The notes beneath the pieces are model-generated. The model ran no database searches. It was not told the DNA's origin and worked only from the letters and a program-made list of their open reading frames with translations. The position numbers and the translations under genes are program-made. A DNA stretch of 64,000 nucleotides from Chitinophaga cymbidii (GTDB lineage: Bacteria; Bacteroidota; Bacteroidia; Chitinophagales; Chitinophagaceae), in contig NZ_BKAU01000002.1 in NCBI RefSeq assembly GCF_007992715.1, forward strand, positions 1,032,982 to 1,096,981, written 5' to 3'. Below, piece by piece: positions 1 through 8,506 of the stretch. The first letter of the stretch is position 1; each line of letters opens with the position of its first letter.

Positions 1-405
1 GCGGGACTGGGCCGGGATGGTTGTGGCGGCCGGTGCGGCTGCTTTGCGGAAAAGTATGGAAGTATTGCTCACGTTGAATTCTATGCCCGCCCTGGTGCGC
101 AGGAGGTTCAGGGCTTCGCCCAGCGTGATGTTGTTTGCTTCAAAATCATTTACCGTGATCTTGTCGAAATCCCCGGTGATAAAGCTGAAAGAATAACGGC
201 TTTGTTTGTCAAGGGCATCCAGTACGCTGGAAAGGGATGCTTTGCTGATATTTAATTTCACACGCTCATTCAGGGCTGTCTGCTGGCTGAAGCCGGGAGC
301 AGATAGCAGTAGCAGGCCCATGAACAGGCACAGGCGCAACAATGTGGGAACAGCCGTCCGTTGCCGGTGGGCATGCTGTTCCGGTCTGGTAAATTTTTTC
401 TTCAT
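1..405 (-). CDS. SusC/RagA-type TonB-dependent outer membrane receptor, N-terminal part (runs off the left edge)
   Basis: The minus-strand frame opens with ATG at 403-405 and stays open to base 1, giving the first 135 residues. A signal peptide with a leucine-rich core ends near APGFSQQ (about residue 45). After it comes an STN (secretin/TonB short N-terminal) domain, with ISKASLSSVLDALDKQSRYS and a TLGEALNLLRTRAGIEF segment. In this family the STN domain lets a periplasmic FecR protein sense receptor occupancy. The gene lies 41 bp downstream of the fecR gene on the same strand, so it is probably the receptor of this sigma/anti-sigma unit. The carboxypeptidase-like, plug and barrel regions are outside the window, so assignment to SusC rather than another STN-bearing receptor is inference. 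Confidence 0.85.
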   Translation of the reverse strand, partial: MKKKFTRPEQHAHRQRTAVPTLLRLCLFMGLLLLSAPGFSQQTALNERVKLNISKASLSSVLDALDKQSRYSFSFITGDFDKITVNDFEANNITLGEALNLLRTRAGIEFNVSNTSILFRKAAAPAATTIPAQSR

Positions 406-446
406 GATGTGTTGTTTTTACAGGGGTATTTCAGGGGCCCTGCGTA

Positions 447-1412
447 TTAATAAATAGTTACCTGCTTCCCGGAAATGCTGAACCGTTTGTGATTCATATA
501 GCACAGGTTGCCGAGCATTTTTTCAAAACTTTGCGGAGGGAAGGCCACCGTGATATTTTTCTCTATATCTTTTTTATTCATCCAACGCACGCTGTATCCG
601 TTCTTTTCGCAAAGGCGCACCATGGCGTCGTGTACGGAAAGGCCGGAGGCTGTAAATCCTCCTTCTTTCCAGGTGGTAGCCAGTTTCATATCTTCTTCGG
701 CTACCAGCAAGCCGGTATCTCCGGGCGTGTACTTCGCGGCGTAACCGGGCCGGAGAATGGCGCCGACCGTGTTGTCCGCTTTGGCATGGACCTGTACCTT
801 TCCGCTAAGGAGAGATACGCGGCTCATTTTTTCGCCGGGGTAGGCTTCCACGCTGAAGGTGGTGCCGAGCACGCGGATCGTGAGGTCCCTCGTATGAATG
901 ATAAAGGGCCGGCGGCTATCGTTCTGCACATCAAAAAAACCTTCGCCGGTAAGCGCGAGGTGCCGTTCCTGCTTTGCGGGGTCTTCTTCCCAGCGAAGAG
1001 AAGCATTGGCGTTCAGCCACACTTCGGAACTATCGGGCAGGATGACCTTTTTGATGGCGCCCGAGCCGTTTTGTACGAGCAGGGTATTTTTTTCGGATGG
1101 AGCAGGCGGCGTGCGGCGGGCATATATCCAGGCAACGGCCAGCCCGGCCGTCAATACCACAGATGCGGCAAGCATCCGCTTCACGGCGGGCCGGAACAGC
1201 CAGAAGACCCTGCTTTGCGGCAGGTTACCGCGGAAGCTGTTGAGGAAGGCTTCCCGCATGGCGGTGGCTTCACCGGTAGAGAGGCCGTCCGCATGCTCTT
1301 TGCCCAGGCTCTCATACCATTCGTCCAGCAAAGCCAGCTCTTCGGGCGTGCATTTGCCGGCATGAAATTTTTCCAGGAGGGCTTTTGCCCCGGGGTATTT
1401 TTGTGGTTCCAT
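447..1412 (-). CDS. FecR family anti-sigma factor
   Basis: A 321-residue inner-membrane anti-sigma regulator. A cytoplasmic N-terminal region with the short TPEELALLDEWYESL helix precedes one transmembrane segment at about residues 79-97 (MLAASVVLTAGLAVAWIYA). The periplasmic FecR domain covers about 108-210 (ILPDSSEVWLNANASLRW, GEGFFDV, VLGTTFSVEAY). The C-terminal part (about 245-320) looks like the DUF4974 domain common in Bacteroidota FecR proteins. It follows the ECF sigma gene after 46 bp and precedes the STN receptor, the usual sigma-FecR-SusC order. By family knowledge it holds the sigma factor until the receptor's STN domain signals substrate transport. Confidence 0.93.
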   Translation of the reverse strand: MEPQKYPGAKALLEKFHAGKCTPEELALLDEWYESLGKEHADGLSTGEATAMREAFLNSFRGNLPQSRVFWLFRPAVKRMLAASVVLTAGLAVAWIYARRTPPAPSEKNTLLVQNGSGAIKKVILPDSSEVWLNANASLRWEEDPAKQERHLALTGEGFFDVQNDSRRPFIIHTRDLTIRVLGTTFSVEAYPGEKMSRVSLLSGKVQVHAKADNTVGAILRPGYAAKYTPGDTGLLVAEEDMKLATTWKEGGFTASGLSVHDAMVRLCEKNGYSVRWMNKKDIEKNITVAFPPQSFEKMLGNLCYMNHKRFSISGKQVTIY

Positions 1413-1458
1413 CTATTGAAGAATACCCGGCGGAGCAAAAATGTTAACCCGGAACAGA

Positions 1459-2040
1459 TTAAGGAATTGTAAACAAGATGATGGTGGACATTAACCGGGC
1501 GGCCAGGGCGGGGTTGGAGTGGATATACGATTTCACCTGCTGCAGCGCCCGGGCATACAGCACCCGCGCTGAAGCGGGCTCAATATTAAGGAGTTGCGCT
1601 ATCTTCCGGTAAGAATACTGGTGCCGGGTGCGCAGCAGGAACAGCTGCCGCTGGGAAGGTGAGAGGGTTTCCAGCGCCTCGTCCAGGAATGATTCGCGGA
1701 GGGTCTGCATGTCTTCCCGGATGAAAACCACTTCGAGCGTTTCCTGCAGCATCTGTTCCAGCGTTCTGAGATGCGCCTGGTAGCGGCTGGTGGTGCGGTA
1801 ATAGTTATAGATGCGGAGCTTCAGGGCATGCAGCAGGTAATATTCGAGGGATTCGCCTTTCGGGGCTTCCTCCCATTTTTCCCATAAAGAAAGGAACACG
1901 TCCTGCACAACGTCCGGCGCGTCATTGCGGTTGGTCTTGGCCGTGGCGATGCCCAGCAGCTTATCCCAATAGCTGATCACCGCAGCTTCAAAAGCGGCCT
2001 GCCGTTGCGTATGAGAAAACCGACCCTGATGCAAAGCCAT
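1459..2040 (-). CDS. ECF-type RNA polymerase sigma-70 factor
   Basis: A 193-residue sigma factor with only regions 2 and 4. Region 2 contains DAPDVVQDVFLSLWEKW (about residues 40-56), the core-binding and -10 recognition helices. Region 4 contains LSPSQRQLFLLRTRHQYSY followed by a YRKIAQLLNI helix-turn-helix (about 130-160). The start is ATG at 2038-2040. It heads the minus-strand unit sigma-FecR-SusC. Like other Bacteroidota ECF factors of this group it probably directs transcription of its own receptor operon. A hydrophobic tail (LMSTIILFTIP) ends the protein. It is transcribed divergently from the S46 peptidase gene, with a palindrome between them. Confidence 0.92.
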   Translation of the reverse strand: MALHQGRFSHTQRQAAFEAAVISYWDKLLGIATAKTNRNDAPDVVQDVFLSLWEKWEEAPKGESLEYYLLHALKLRIYNYYRTTSRYQAHLRTLEQMLQETLEVVFIREDMQTLRESFLDEALETLSPSQRQLFLLRTRHQYSYRKIAQLLNIEPASARVLYARALQQVKSYIHSNPALAARLMSTIILFTIP

Positions 2041-2069
2041 AGTGGAAGTATCTTAGGCAAATGTAATGG

Positions 2070-2092
2070 GTTAATATTAAATGAGTATTAAC
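2070..2092. promoter_or_regulatory. Inverted repeat between divergent ECF sigma and S46 peptidase genes (candidate operator)
   Basis: GTTAATA (2070-2076) and TATTAAC (2086-2092) form perfect 7-bp arms around 9 bp. The site lies in the 105-bp divergent intergenic region and is AT-rich, so it could also be fortuitous. No binding protein can be named. Confidence 0.3.
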
Positions 2093-2145
2093 ATCTGTTA
2101 TTTCCCTAAATTGCCGTTTTGATGACACTAAAGACAATCTTACTT

Positions 2146-4317
2146 ATGAGGAAATATTTACTGCTGGCAGCGCTTTTCCTGATCCACTTTTCTGCCGCCG
2201 CCACGGAAGGCATGTGGCTTCCCCATCTGCTCACCAACCTCAATGAAAAGGAAATGAAAGGCATGGGCATGAAGATCAGCGCGGCGGATATCTATAGCGT
2301 GAACAAAGGCAGCCTGAAAGATGCGATCGTGAGCTTCGGGGGATTTTGCACCGGGGAGATCATTTCCTCGCAGGGCTTGCTGCTCACCAACCATCACTGC
2401 GGCTACAGCTCCATACAGAAACATTCCTCCGTACAAAACAATTACCTGGAAAACGGCTTCTGGTCCCGCAACCGCGGCGAAGAGCTGCCCAATCCGGGAC
2501 TGTTCGCCACGTTCATCGTGCGTATTGAAAGTGTCACCAAACAGGCGCTGCAAGGCGTTACCGCACAGATGACGGAGCGTGAACGGCAGTCGGTGATCGA
2601 CAAAAATCTTCAAACGATCCGTAGCGGACTTAAAAAGGAAACCTACCAGGATGTAGTGATCAAGCCTTTCTTTGAAGGCAACCAGTATTTCCTGTTCGTG
2701 ACGGAAACCTATAAGGACATCCGCCTCGTGGGGGCGCCGCCTTCTTCCATCGGGAAGTTCGGCGCCGATACGGATAACTGGATGTGGCCGCGCCATACCG
2801 GGGACTTTTCCCTTTTCCGTATTTATGCCGGCAAGGACAACAAGCCTGCCGAATACTCGAAAGACAACGTGCCGCTGAATCCCAAACACTTCCTGCCCAT
2901 TTCGCTGGATGGTGTTGCGGAGAACGATTTTACCATGGTATTCGGTTTTCCGGGCCGCACCAGTGAGTACCTGCCCTCGGAGGCGCTGAAGCTCACAGTA
3001 GAGGGTCAGGACCCCGCAAAGGTAGGCATGCGCGATGCCGCCCTCAAGGTGATCGACGGGTTCATGCGGAAAGACGAGCAGATCAAAATACAGTATGCCG
3101 CCAAATTCGCCAGCACCGCCAACGCCTGGAAAAAATGGATCGGCGAGATGCAGGGCGTCCGCAGCACCGGCGGCATCGACCGGAAACTCAAATATGAAGA
3201 ACGCTTCCGCCAGCTGGCCACCCCGGCGCAGCGCAGCGTGCTCGATTCACTGAACAGCCTGTACAAAGCATCCGCGCCGTTCGCCGTAGCGCGCGATTAC
3301 TACCAGGAGCTGATAAGAAATGTGGAAATGCTGGATTTTGCGGATGACGCCATCACCATGCTGCAGCAGCCAAATGCAAAAGAGGAATATGAAACATTGA
3401 AGCAGCAGTACCTGGAAAAAATGGAATCCCTCTACAAAAACTATAACAACAACGTAGACCGCGAAGTAGCCACCGCATTGCTGGACATCTATTTTAAAGA
3501 AGTGCCGTCAAATAAAATTGGCGGAGAGGCTTATCAGATCTGGATGGAAACGAATAAAGACGGGAAGACCACTGCCACGAAGATGTACAGCCAGTCCGCT
3601 TTCACATCATTCGAAAAGCTGTCGGCGTTCTTTAACCGGCCTTTTGATACGGTATCGCGGGAGGTATGGACAGATCCCGCCACGCGCTTGCTGATCGGCC
3701 TGCGGAATGGATATGTGGAACATGTCAGCGACCCCTACAGCGCTTTCCTGCCCGATATGGCCCGTTTACAACGCGCTTATATGCAGGCGCAGATGGACGT
3801 GCTGAAAGGCCGCCGCTTTTATCCCGATGCCAACAGTACGCTGCGCATTACCTACGGTAAAGTGAACGGCTACACGCCGCGCGATGCCGTGGAATATGGC
3901 ATCTCTACTACGCTGGACGGCGTCATGGAAAAATACAAGCCCGGTGATTACGAGTTTGACGTGCCGGAAAAACTCCGCACCCTCTACGAGCAAAAAGATT
4001 ACGGTCCATATGGCGCCAAAGGCAAAATGCCGGTATGCTTCATCGCCTCCAACCATACTACCGGCGGCAACTCCGGCAGCCCGGCGCTGGATGCCTACGG
4101 CAATCTTATCGGCCTGAATTTCGACCGTACCTGGGAAGGCACCATGAGCGATATCAACTACGATGCGTCTATCTGCCGCAACATCATGGTAGATATCCGG
4201 TATGTGCTGTTCCTTATCGACAAGTTTGCCGGCGCTAAGCATCTGGTGGATGAAATGAAGCTGGTGCATCCGAAAAGGAAAAAGACCTCCACGCAATTGC
4301 GAAAGAAAGCAGCATAA
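2146..4317 (+). CDS. S46 family dipeptidyl-peptidase, DPP11-like (Asp/Glu preference predicted)
   Basis: A 723-residue periplasmic serine exopeptidase that removes dipeptides from peptide N-termini. ATG at 2146 was chosen because it gives a clean signal peptide (MRKYLLLAALFLIHFSAAA); an in-frame ATG at 2122 would add eight residues. The chymotrypsin-like triad is visible: His83 or His84 in TNHHCGY (by alignment probably the first), Asp220 in RHTGDFS and Ser643 in GGNSGSPALD. Eighteen residues after the serine comes Arg661 in NFDRTW. In Porphyromonas enzymes this position is Gly in DPP7 (hydrophobic P1) and Arg in DPP11 (acidic P1), so a DPP11-type specificity is inferred. The gene is monocistronic, with a terminator straight after it. 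The length matches the family (about 700-720). Confidence 0.95.
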   Translation: MRKYLLLAALFLIHFSAAATEGMWLPHLLTNLNEKEMKGMGMKISAADIYSVNKGSLKDAIVSFGGFCTGEIISSQGLLLTNHHCGYSSIQKHSSVQNNYLENGFWSRNRGEELPNPGLFATFIVRIESVTKQALQGVTAQMTERERQSVIDKNLQTIRSGLKKETYQDVVIKPFFEGNQYFLFVTETYKDIRLVGAPPSSIGKFGADTDNWMWPRHTGDFSLFRIYAGKDNKPAEYSKDNVPLNPKHFLPISLDGVAENDFTMVFGFPGRTSEYLPSEALKLTVEGQDPAKVGMRDAALKVIDGFMRKDEQIKIQYAAKFASTANAWKKWIGEMQGVRSTGGIDRKLKYEERFRQLATPAQRSVLDSLNSLYKASAPFAVARDYYQELIRNVEMLDFADDAITMLQQPNAKEEYETLKQQYLEKMESLYKNYNNNVDREVATALLDIYFKEVPSNKIGGEAYQIWMETNKDGKTTATKMYSQSAFTSFEKLSAFFNRPFDTVSREVWTDPATRLLIGLRNGYVEHVSDPYSAFLPDMARLQRAYMQAQMDVLKGRRFYPDANSTLRITYGKVNGYTPRDAVEYGISTTLDGVMEKYKPGDYEFDVPEKLRTLYEQKDYGPYGAKGKMPVCFIASNHTTGGNSGSPALDAYGNLIGLNFDRTWEGTMSDINYDASICRNIMVDIRYVLFLIDKFAGAKHLVDEMKLVHPKRKKTSTQLRKKAA

Positions 4318-4320
4318 AAA

Positions 4321-4354
4321 AAAGCGGGTGATGTTGTGTCACCCGCTTTTTTTT
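4321..4354. terminator. Bidirectional intrinsic terminator between S46 peptidase and methyltransferase genes
   Basis: AAAGCGGGTGA (4321-4331) pairs perfectly with TCACCCGCTTT (4339-4349) around a 7-nt loop. It is followed by eight T on the plus strand and flanked by A on the other side, so it can serve both converging genes. Confidence 0.9.
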
Positions 4355-4358
4355 ATGC

Positions 4359-5252
4359 CTAATTCGTTTGCTTGCATTCATACACAATGGAACTGCATTT
4401 GTCCACATGCCGCCAGGCCTTCCAGTAAGACCGCAGCCCGTTCCAGCCGGCTTTCAGCATGCCGCCGGAGCGGTATTTTTCGCTCAGCAGGCTCACGTAA
4501 AACGCATCGAACACCATCGGATGTTTCTGCACAATGCTCAGCCGGTGCTGCCGCAATAACGCTTCCATGGAAGCGGGAGAGAAGTGGTAGAGATGCCGCG
4601 GCACATCGTATGCGGCCCAGTGGCTGCCATAAATGCGCGCGTCGGTGGAAGTATAGTTGGGTACGGCAATGAGCAGTGCGCCGCCGGGTTTGAGGAGTTT
4701 GTGGATCTGGTCGAGATAGCCGTGCAGGTCGTGCACATGCTCCAGCACGTGCCACATGGTGATGCAGTCGAATTGCGCGGCTTCGAGTTTGAACAGCTCT
4801 TCCACAGAGAAGGTTTCGAGGTTGTATAGTTTCCGGGCATTGTCCCGCGCGCCGGCATCGGGTTCCAGGCCGGTCACTTCCCATCCGAGCTGCTGCATAT
4901 AATGGAGGAAGGCGCCGGAACCGCTGCCGATGTCCAGCAGCTTGCCCTGCTTTACGCCGGAAGCGGATTTTACCCAGTTCTGCTTGGAGCGCATGGTGAT
5001 CTTGCGCACGCTGTGGTACAGCCTGTTGATAAGCCCTTCGCGTGTTTCAGAATGCGAGATGTAGTCCGCCGACTGGTAATATCCGCCGATATGGCGGATG
5101 TCCGGTATGTCCTGCGTGAACCTGCCGGTACAGGCATCGCATTCCCATATGCTGAATGTTTCGCCGGATACGGTATGGTCTTTTGCCGTAAGCTGCTGGC
5201 GGATATTGGCTGATCCGCAAATGGGACAATGTTGGTAATGAATAAGATTCAT
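4359..5252 (-). CDS. Class I SAM-dependent methyltransferase with N-terminal zinc-ribbon-like module
   Basis: A 297-residue protein. ATG at 5250-5252 is preferred over an upstream alternative that would overlap the mutase gene, because the CPICG motif follows directly. The N-terminus has two Cys pairs (CPICG at about 10-14 and ECDAC at about 41-45), suggesting a zinc ribbon. The Rossmann methyltransferase core begins at about residue 103 with LLDIGSGSGAFLHYM (motif I). It continues with a GLEPD acidic loop, MWHVLEHVHDL and LLKPGGALLIAVPNY. These are typical of the Methyltransf_23 group, often found with glycan or secondary-metabolite genes. The substrate is not deducible. It lies 29 bp downstream of the mutase gene on the same strand and may be cotranscribed with it. 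Confidence 0.85.
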   Translation of the reverse strand: MNLIHYQHCPICGSANIRQQLTAKDHTVSGETFSIWECDACTGRFTQDIPDIRHIGGYYQSADYISHSETREGLINRLYHSVRKITMRSKQNWVKSASGVKQGKLLDIGSGSGAFLHYMQQLGWEVTGLEPDAGARDNARKLYNLETFSVEELFKLEAAQFDCITMWHVLEHVHDLHGYLDQIHKLLKPGGALLIAVPNYTSTDARIYGSHWAAYDVPRHLYHFSPASMEALLRQHRLSIVQKHPMVFDAFYVSLLSEKYRSGGMLKAGWNGLRSYWKAWRHVDKCSSIVYECKQTN

Positions 5253-5281
5253 GCGGGAATTAAAAGCTGCAAGATAATCAT

Positions 5282-6829
5282 TTAACGATACTCTCCCCAT
5301 ACCTTTCGCAGGGCGTCCGCGATCTCTCCGAGGGTGCAATAATTTTCCACGGCTTCCACTACCAGCGGCATCAGGTTCTCCGTTGTCTTTGCCTTGTCCT
5401 GTAGTGTTGCAAGCAGGGCGTTTACTTTGCCGTTGTCCCTGCGCGCGCGGAGCGATTGCAGTTTTTCAGATTGCAGTATGCGGATGCTGTCGTCTATCCG
5501 GAATACCTCCGCGGAGGCTTCTTCCTGTACGGTAAATTTGTTGACGCCGACGATGATCTTTTCGCCGTTCTCGATCTCCTGCTGGTATTGATAGGCGTTC
5601 TTCGCGATCTCGTCCTGCACGAATCCCTGTTCAATGGCGCTGACGGCGCCGCCCATGGCATCGATCTTCCCGATCAGCTCCCAGGCGAGGGTTTCCACTT
5701 CACTGGTCAGGGCTTCCACATAGAAGGAGCCGGCCAGCGGGTCTACCGTATCGGCGATGCCGCTTTCATAACCGATGATCTGCTGCGTGCGCAGGGCGAT
5801 GCGGGCCGCGGCCTCGGTGGGCAGGGAGATCGCTTCGTCGTACCCGTTGGTATGCAGGGATTGCGTGCCGCCCAGTGTAGCCGCCAACGTTTGTACGGCC
5901 ACCCTTACGATGTTGTTGTGCGGCTGTTGCGCGGTGAGCGTACTGCCGCCGGTCTGTGTGTGGAAGCGCAGCATTTGCGCCTTGGGATCGGTGGCGCCGA
6001 GGTCTTTGGTGATCTGCGCCCACATCCGGCGGGCGGCGCGGAATTTGGCTACCTCCTCGAAGAGGTGGTTATGCGCGTTGAAGAAAAAGCTCAGCCTTTT
6101 GGCGAATATGTTGATGTCCAGCCCCTTTTCCAGCGCCGCTTTCAGATAGGCTTTGCCGTTAGACAGCGTGAATGCCAGCTCCTGTACCGCATTGGCGCCC
6201 GCTTCGCGGATATGATAGCCGCTGATGGAAATGGTGTTCCATTTCGGCACTTCGCGGCTGCAATAATCAAAAATATCCGTGATCAGCCGCATGGAAGGCT
6301 GTGGCGGGTAGATGAAAGTGCCGCGGGCGGCGTATTCCTTGAGAATATCGTTCTGGATCGTGCCGGAGATCTTTTGCAGGTCCGCGCCCTGTTTTTTAGC
6401 CAGCGCAATGTACAGCGCCAGCAGGATGAAGCCGGTGGCGTTGATGGTCATGGAAGTAGATACTTTTTCCAGGTCGATGCCGGAGAACAGCACCTCCATA
6501 TCTTCCAGCGAATCGATGGCCACGCCCACTTTTCCCACTTCACCTTCCGCCATCGGATGATCCGAATCGTACCCGATCTGCGTAGGCAGGTCAAATGCCA
6601 CGCTAAGGCCCATCACGCCCTGGCTGAGCAGGTAGTGGTAACGTTTGTTGGATTCCTCCGCCGTGCTGAAGCCCGCGTACTGCCGCATCGTCCACAGCTT
6701 GTCCCGGTACATGGAAGCGTGAATGCCGCGGGTAAAAGGGAAAACGCCGGGCATTTCCGTCATCGGCAAAGGGTTGGTGTACAAGGGCCGGATTTCAATG
6801 TCCGAATCGGTCCTGATCTTCTTTTCCAT
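5282..6829 (-). CDS. Methylmalonyl-CoA mutase family protein, large-subunit type without the B12-binding domain
   Basis: A 515-residue TIM-barrel acyl-CoA mutase subunit. ATG at 6827-6829 is preferred to the GTG two codons earlier. Conserved blocks are [75 protein letters not shown] and [16 protein letters not shown]. Tyr51 (RQYAGF), Arg181 (PSMRLI) and His206 (GYHIR) appear to match the substrate-site Tyr, Arg and His of methylmalonyl-CoA mutase rather than the Phe/Gln pair reported for isobutyryl-CoA mutase. The C-terminus stops before a cobalamin domain (no DxHxxG), so a separate small subunit must be encoded elsewhere. It interconverts branched and linear CoA esters in the cytoplasm. The exact substrate is uncertain. 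Confidence 0.9.
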   Translation of the reverse strand: MEKKIRTDSDIEIRPLYTNPLPMTEMPGVFPFTRGIHASMYRDKLWTMRQYAGFSTAEESNKRYHYLLSQGVMGLSVAFDLPTQIGYDSDHPMAEGEVGKVGVAIDSLEDMEVLFSGIDLEKVSTSMTINATGFILLALYIALAKKQGADLQKISGTIQNDILKEYAARGTFIYPPQPSMRLITDIFDYCSREVPKWNTISISGYHIREAGANAVQELAFTLSNGKAYLKAALEKGLDINIFAKRLSFFFNAHNHLFEEVAKFRAARRMWAQITKDLGATDPKAQMLRFHTQTGGSTLTAQQPHNNIVRVAVQTLAATLGGTQSLHTNGYDEAISLPTEAAARIALRTQQIIGYESGIADTVDPLAGSFYVEALTSEVETLAWELIGKIDAMGGAVSAIEQGFVQDEIAKNAYQYQQEIENGEKIIVGVNKFTVQEEASAEVFRIDDSIRILQSEKLQSLRARRDNGKVNALLATLQDKAKTTENLMPLVVEAVENYCTLGEIADALRKVWGEYR

Positions 6830-6884
6830 AGGCACAATGTTACTCTAAAAACGATAAATTGCGATAAAATTTGTTGACTGGTTT

Positions 6885-7787
6885 ATGATCACCTACTTGT
6901 TACTGGCCATTACGATCGGAGCTGGCGTGCTGAGCATTTTCCTGTTAAGGAAAGCATGCAGAAAACCGTTGCGGGACGGTATGTTAACGGCGCTGATGTC
7001 GTTTTCCCTTTGCCTGTTCATCTACCTTTACGGCACCTGGGTTTTCCTCAGCATTTATGCAAAGTATGTTTTCGGCGGGCTGTACCTCTTGCTGGCGCTG
7101 TATTTCCTGTGGACGCGCAAGCCCGTGGCCCGCGCCACCAACCCACTGTACAAAATATTGCTGATCGTTTTTTTCGGCACCTGCTGCGTGCTGTATTTCA
7201 CCGGCACCACCGGCGTGCCGGAGAAGGTGGAACTGGATTTTCCATTGAAGAAGGGGCGTTATTTCGTGATACAGGGCGGCAAGGGGTTGCCTACCAACCT
7301 GTTCCATTTCAGCCTGCGCGGCGCTATCTATGCAATGGACATCGTGAAGCTGAACGATTTCGGTAACCGCGCCAATACCGTGTTCTCCCGCAACCTGGAA
7401 GACTACGCGATTTTCGGGGATACGATTTACAGCCCCTGCAGCGGTACCGTCGTGCGCGCCCACAGCAGCAATCCCGACAACATTCCCCCGAATATGGACC
7501 GCGGGCCGAAAAATACGAACATGGTGGTCATCGAAACGGATACTTACACCGTATTTATGGGGCATATGAAGCAAAACAGCGTGATGGTGAAGGAGGGGGA
7601 TGTGATAACGGTTGGACAGCCGCTGGGCCGCGTGGGAAATTCAGGGTTCAGCAGCGAGCCGCATCTGCACATACAGGTGCATAAGAAAGAAAATGGAAAG
7701 GCCTGGTACCGGTCCACGCCCTTGTATATACTTTTTAACGGAAAGGGATATCTGTTGAATGAGGTGATCAAAAAGAAAGACCTGTGA
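6885..7787 (+). CDS. Membrane-anchored M23 (LytM-like) metallopeptidase
   Basis: A 300-residue protein. Hydrophobic segments at about residues 2-22, 35-55, 58-80 and 90-110 suggest a multi-pass N-terminus. The C-terminal half is a duplicated-hybrid M23 domain. It has LFHFSLRGAIYAMDIV (first His and Asp ligands), a barrel motif around YSPCSGTVVRAHS, VFMGHMK, the GQPLGRVGNSGFSSEPHLHI loop and the HLHIQVHK zinc motif at about 262-269. Peptidases of this family cut peptidoglycan stem peptides or cross-links, or act as degenerate activators of amidases. The ligand residues are present, so activity is plausible. It is divergent from the mutase gene, and its stop abuts the stop of the next gene without a gap. 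Confidence 0.88.
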   Translation: MITYLLLAITIGAGVLSIFLLRKACRKPLRDGMLTALMSFSLCLFIYLYGTWVFLSIYAKYVFGGLYLLLALYFLWTRKPVARATNPLYKILLIVFFGTCCVLYFTGTTGVPEKVELDFPLKKGRYFVIQGGKGLPTNLFHFSLRGAIYAMDIVKLNDFGNRANTVFSRNLEDYAIFGDTIYSPCSGTVVRAHSSNPDNIPPNMDRGPKNTNMVVIETDTYTVFMGHMKQNSVMVKEGDVITVGQPLGRVGNSGFSSEPHLHIQVHKKENGKAWYRSTPLYILFNGKGYLLNEVIKKKDL

Positions 7788-8312
7788 TCATTTCATCAGC
7801 TTCTTCGCTTCTGCGTTGATGATCTCTGCGGCAATATCCACCGGAGATTCCCTTTGCTGCATGAACAGTTCCAGTATCTGCTTGTTCAGTTCGATGGAAG
7901 GTGCGTCTGGCGGGAGTTTCAGCGCTATCTGGTTGACGATCGAAATGGTTTGTTCTTTCACCGTTTTCACAGCTTCCCAGGCTTGCTGCGATACGTAGAT
8001 CTGCTGGGATACGTTATGATCATATTCTGATTTGATGCTCGACACCATGCTGAGCTGCATGTCCAGCACGGTGAACCCGGGCTGGTTAACGCGGCTGATC
8101 AGGTTTTGCGGAGATATGCGTTCCACGAACAGCACGATCCTTTCATATGCCTGCAACTGCAGGGGCAGCACCACATTGCGCGGGTCGGCGGCGGGCGGCG
8201 TGGCGGCAGCGTCCGTTTTGTCCGTTTTCTTCAATGAATCTTTCAACGTCCAGATCACCAGCACTACCGCGCCGGCTCCGAGTATGATAAACAACCAATC
8301 CTGACTGGTCAT
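7788..8312 (-). CDS. DUF7935 family membrane-anchored protein
   Basis: A 174-residue protein of unknown function conserved in Bacteroidota. One N-terminal transmembrane helix (about residues 6-22, WLFIILGAGAVVLVIWT) is followed by a charged, Ala/Pro-rich linker (30-45). A mostly helical cytoplasmic domain follows, with LPLQLQAYERIVLFVERISP and VSQQAWEAVKTVKEQ. Its stop codon touches the stop of the convergent M23 gene, so neither has its own 3' untranslated spacer. The family call rests on recognising the pattern around the RIVLFVERISPQNLISR block. No enzymatic motif is visible. Confidence 0.75.
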   Translation of the reverse strand: MTSQDWLFIILGAGAVVLVIWTLKDSLKKTDKTDAAATPPAADPRNVVLPLQLQAYERIVLFVERISPQNLISRVNQPGFTVLDMQLSMVSSIKSEYDHNVSQQIYVSQQAWEAVKTVKEQTISIVNQIALKLPPDAPSIELNKQILELFMQQRESPVDIAAEIINAEAKKLMK

Positions 8313-8400
8313 AAATTAAAGCGTTTTTACAGTCGCAAATATATAAAAGTATTTTATTATTTGTAACTGTTGATAGAAATTTTAGCGGGATGCTGATGCG

Positions 8401-8506
8401 GCAGGCGGAATTTTTCGGGGCACTGCCAGCATCCGGCAGGTCAGAACTTTTCGAACGCTGTCAGCATCCGGCAGGCCGAACTTTTTCGAACGCTGTCAGC
8501 ATTCCG
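8401..8506. repeat. Three tandem copies of a 35-nt unit overlapping the 3' end of the serine dehydratase gene
   Basis: Copies lie at 8401-8435, 8436-8470 and 8471-8506, each beginning GCAGG and ending ATCCG or ATTCCG. The second and third are nearly identical; the first is more diverged. The rightmost copy contains the last codons and stop of the minus-strand gene ending at 8496, so the array looks like a duplicated gene terminus. Confidence 0.85.

Noticed and set aside
489..1472. Long plus-strand open frame opposite the FecR gene
   Set aside because: It is a shadow of the real fecR frame on the other strand; no family signature and no promoter.
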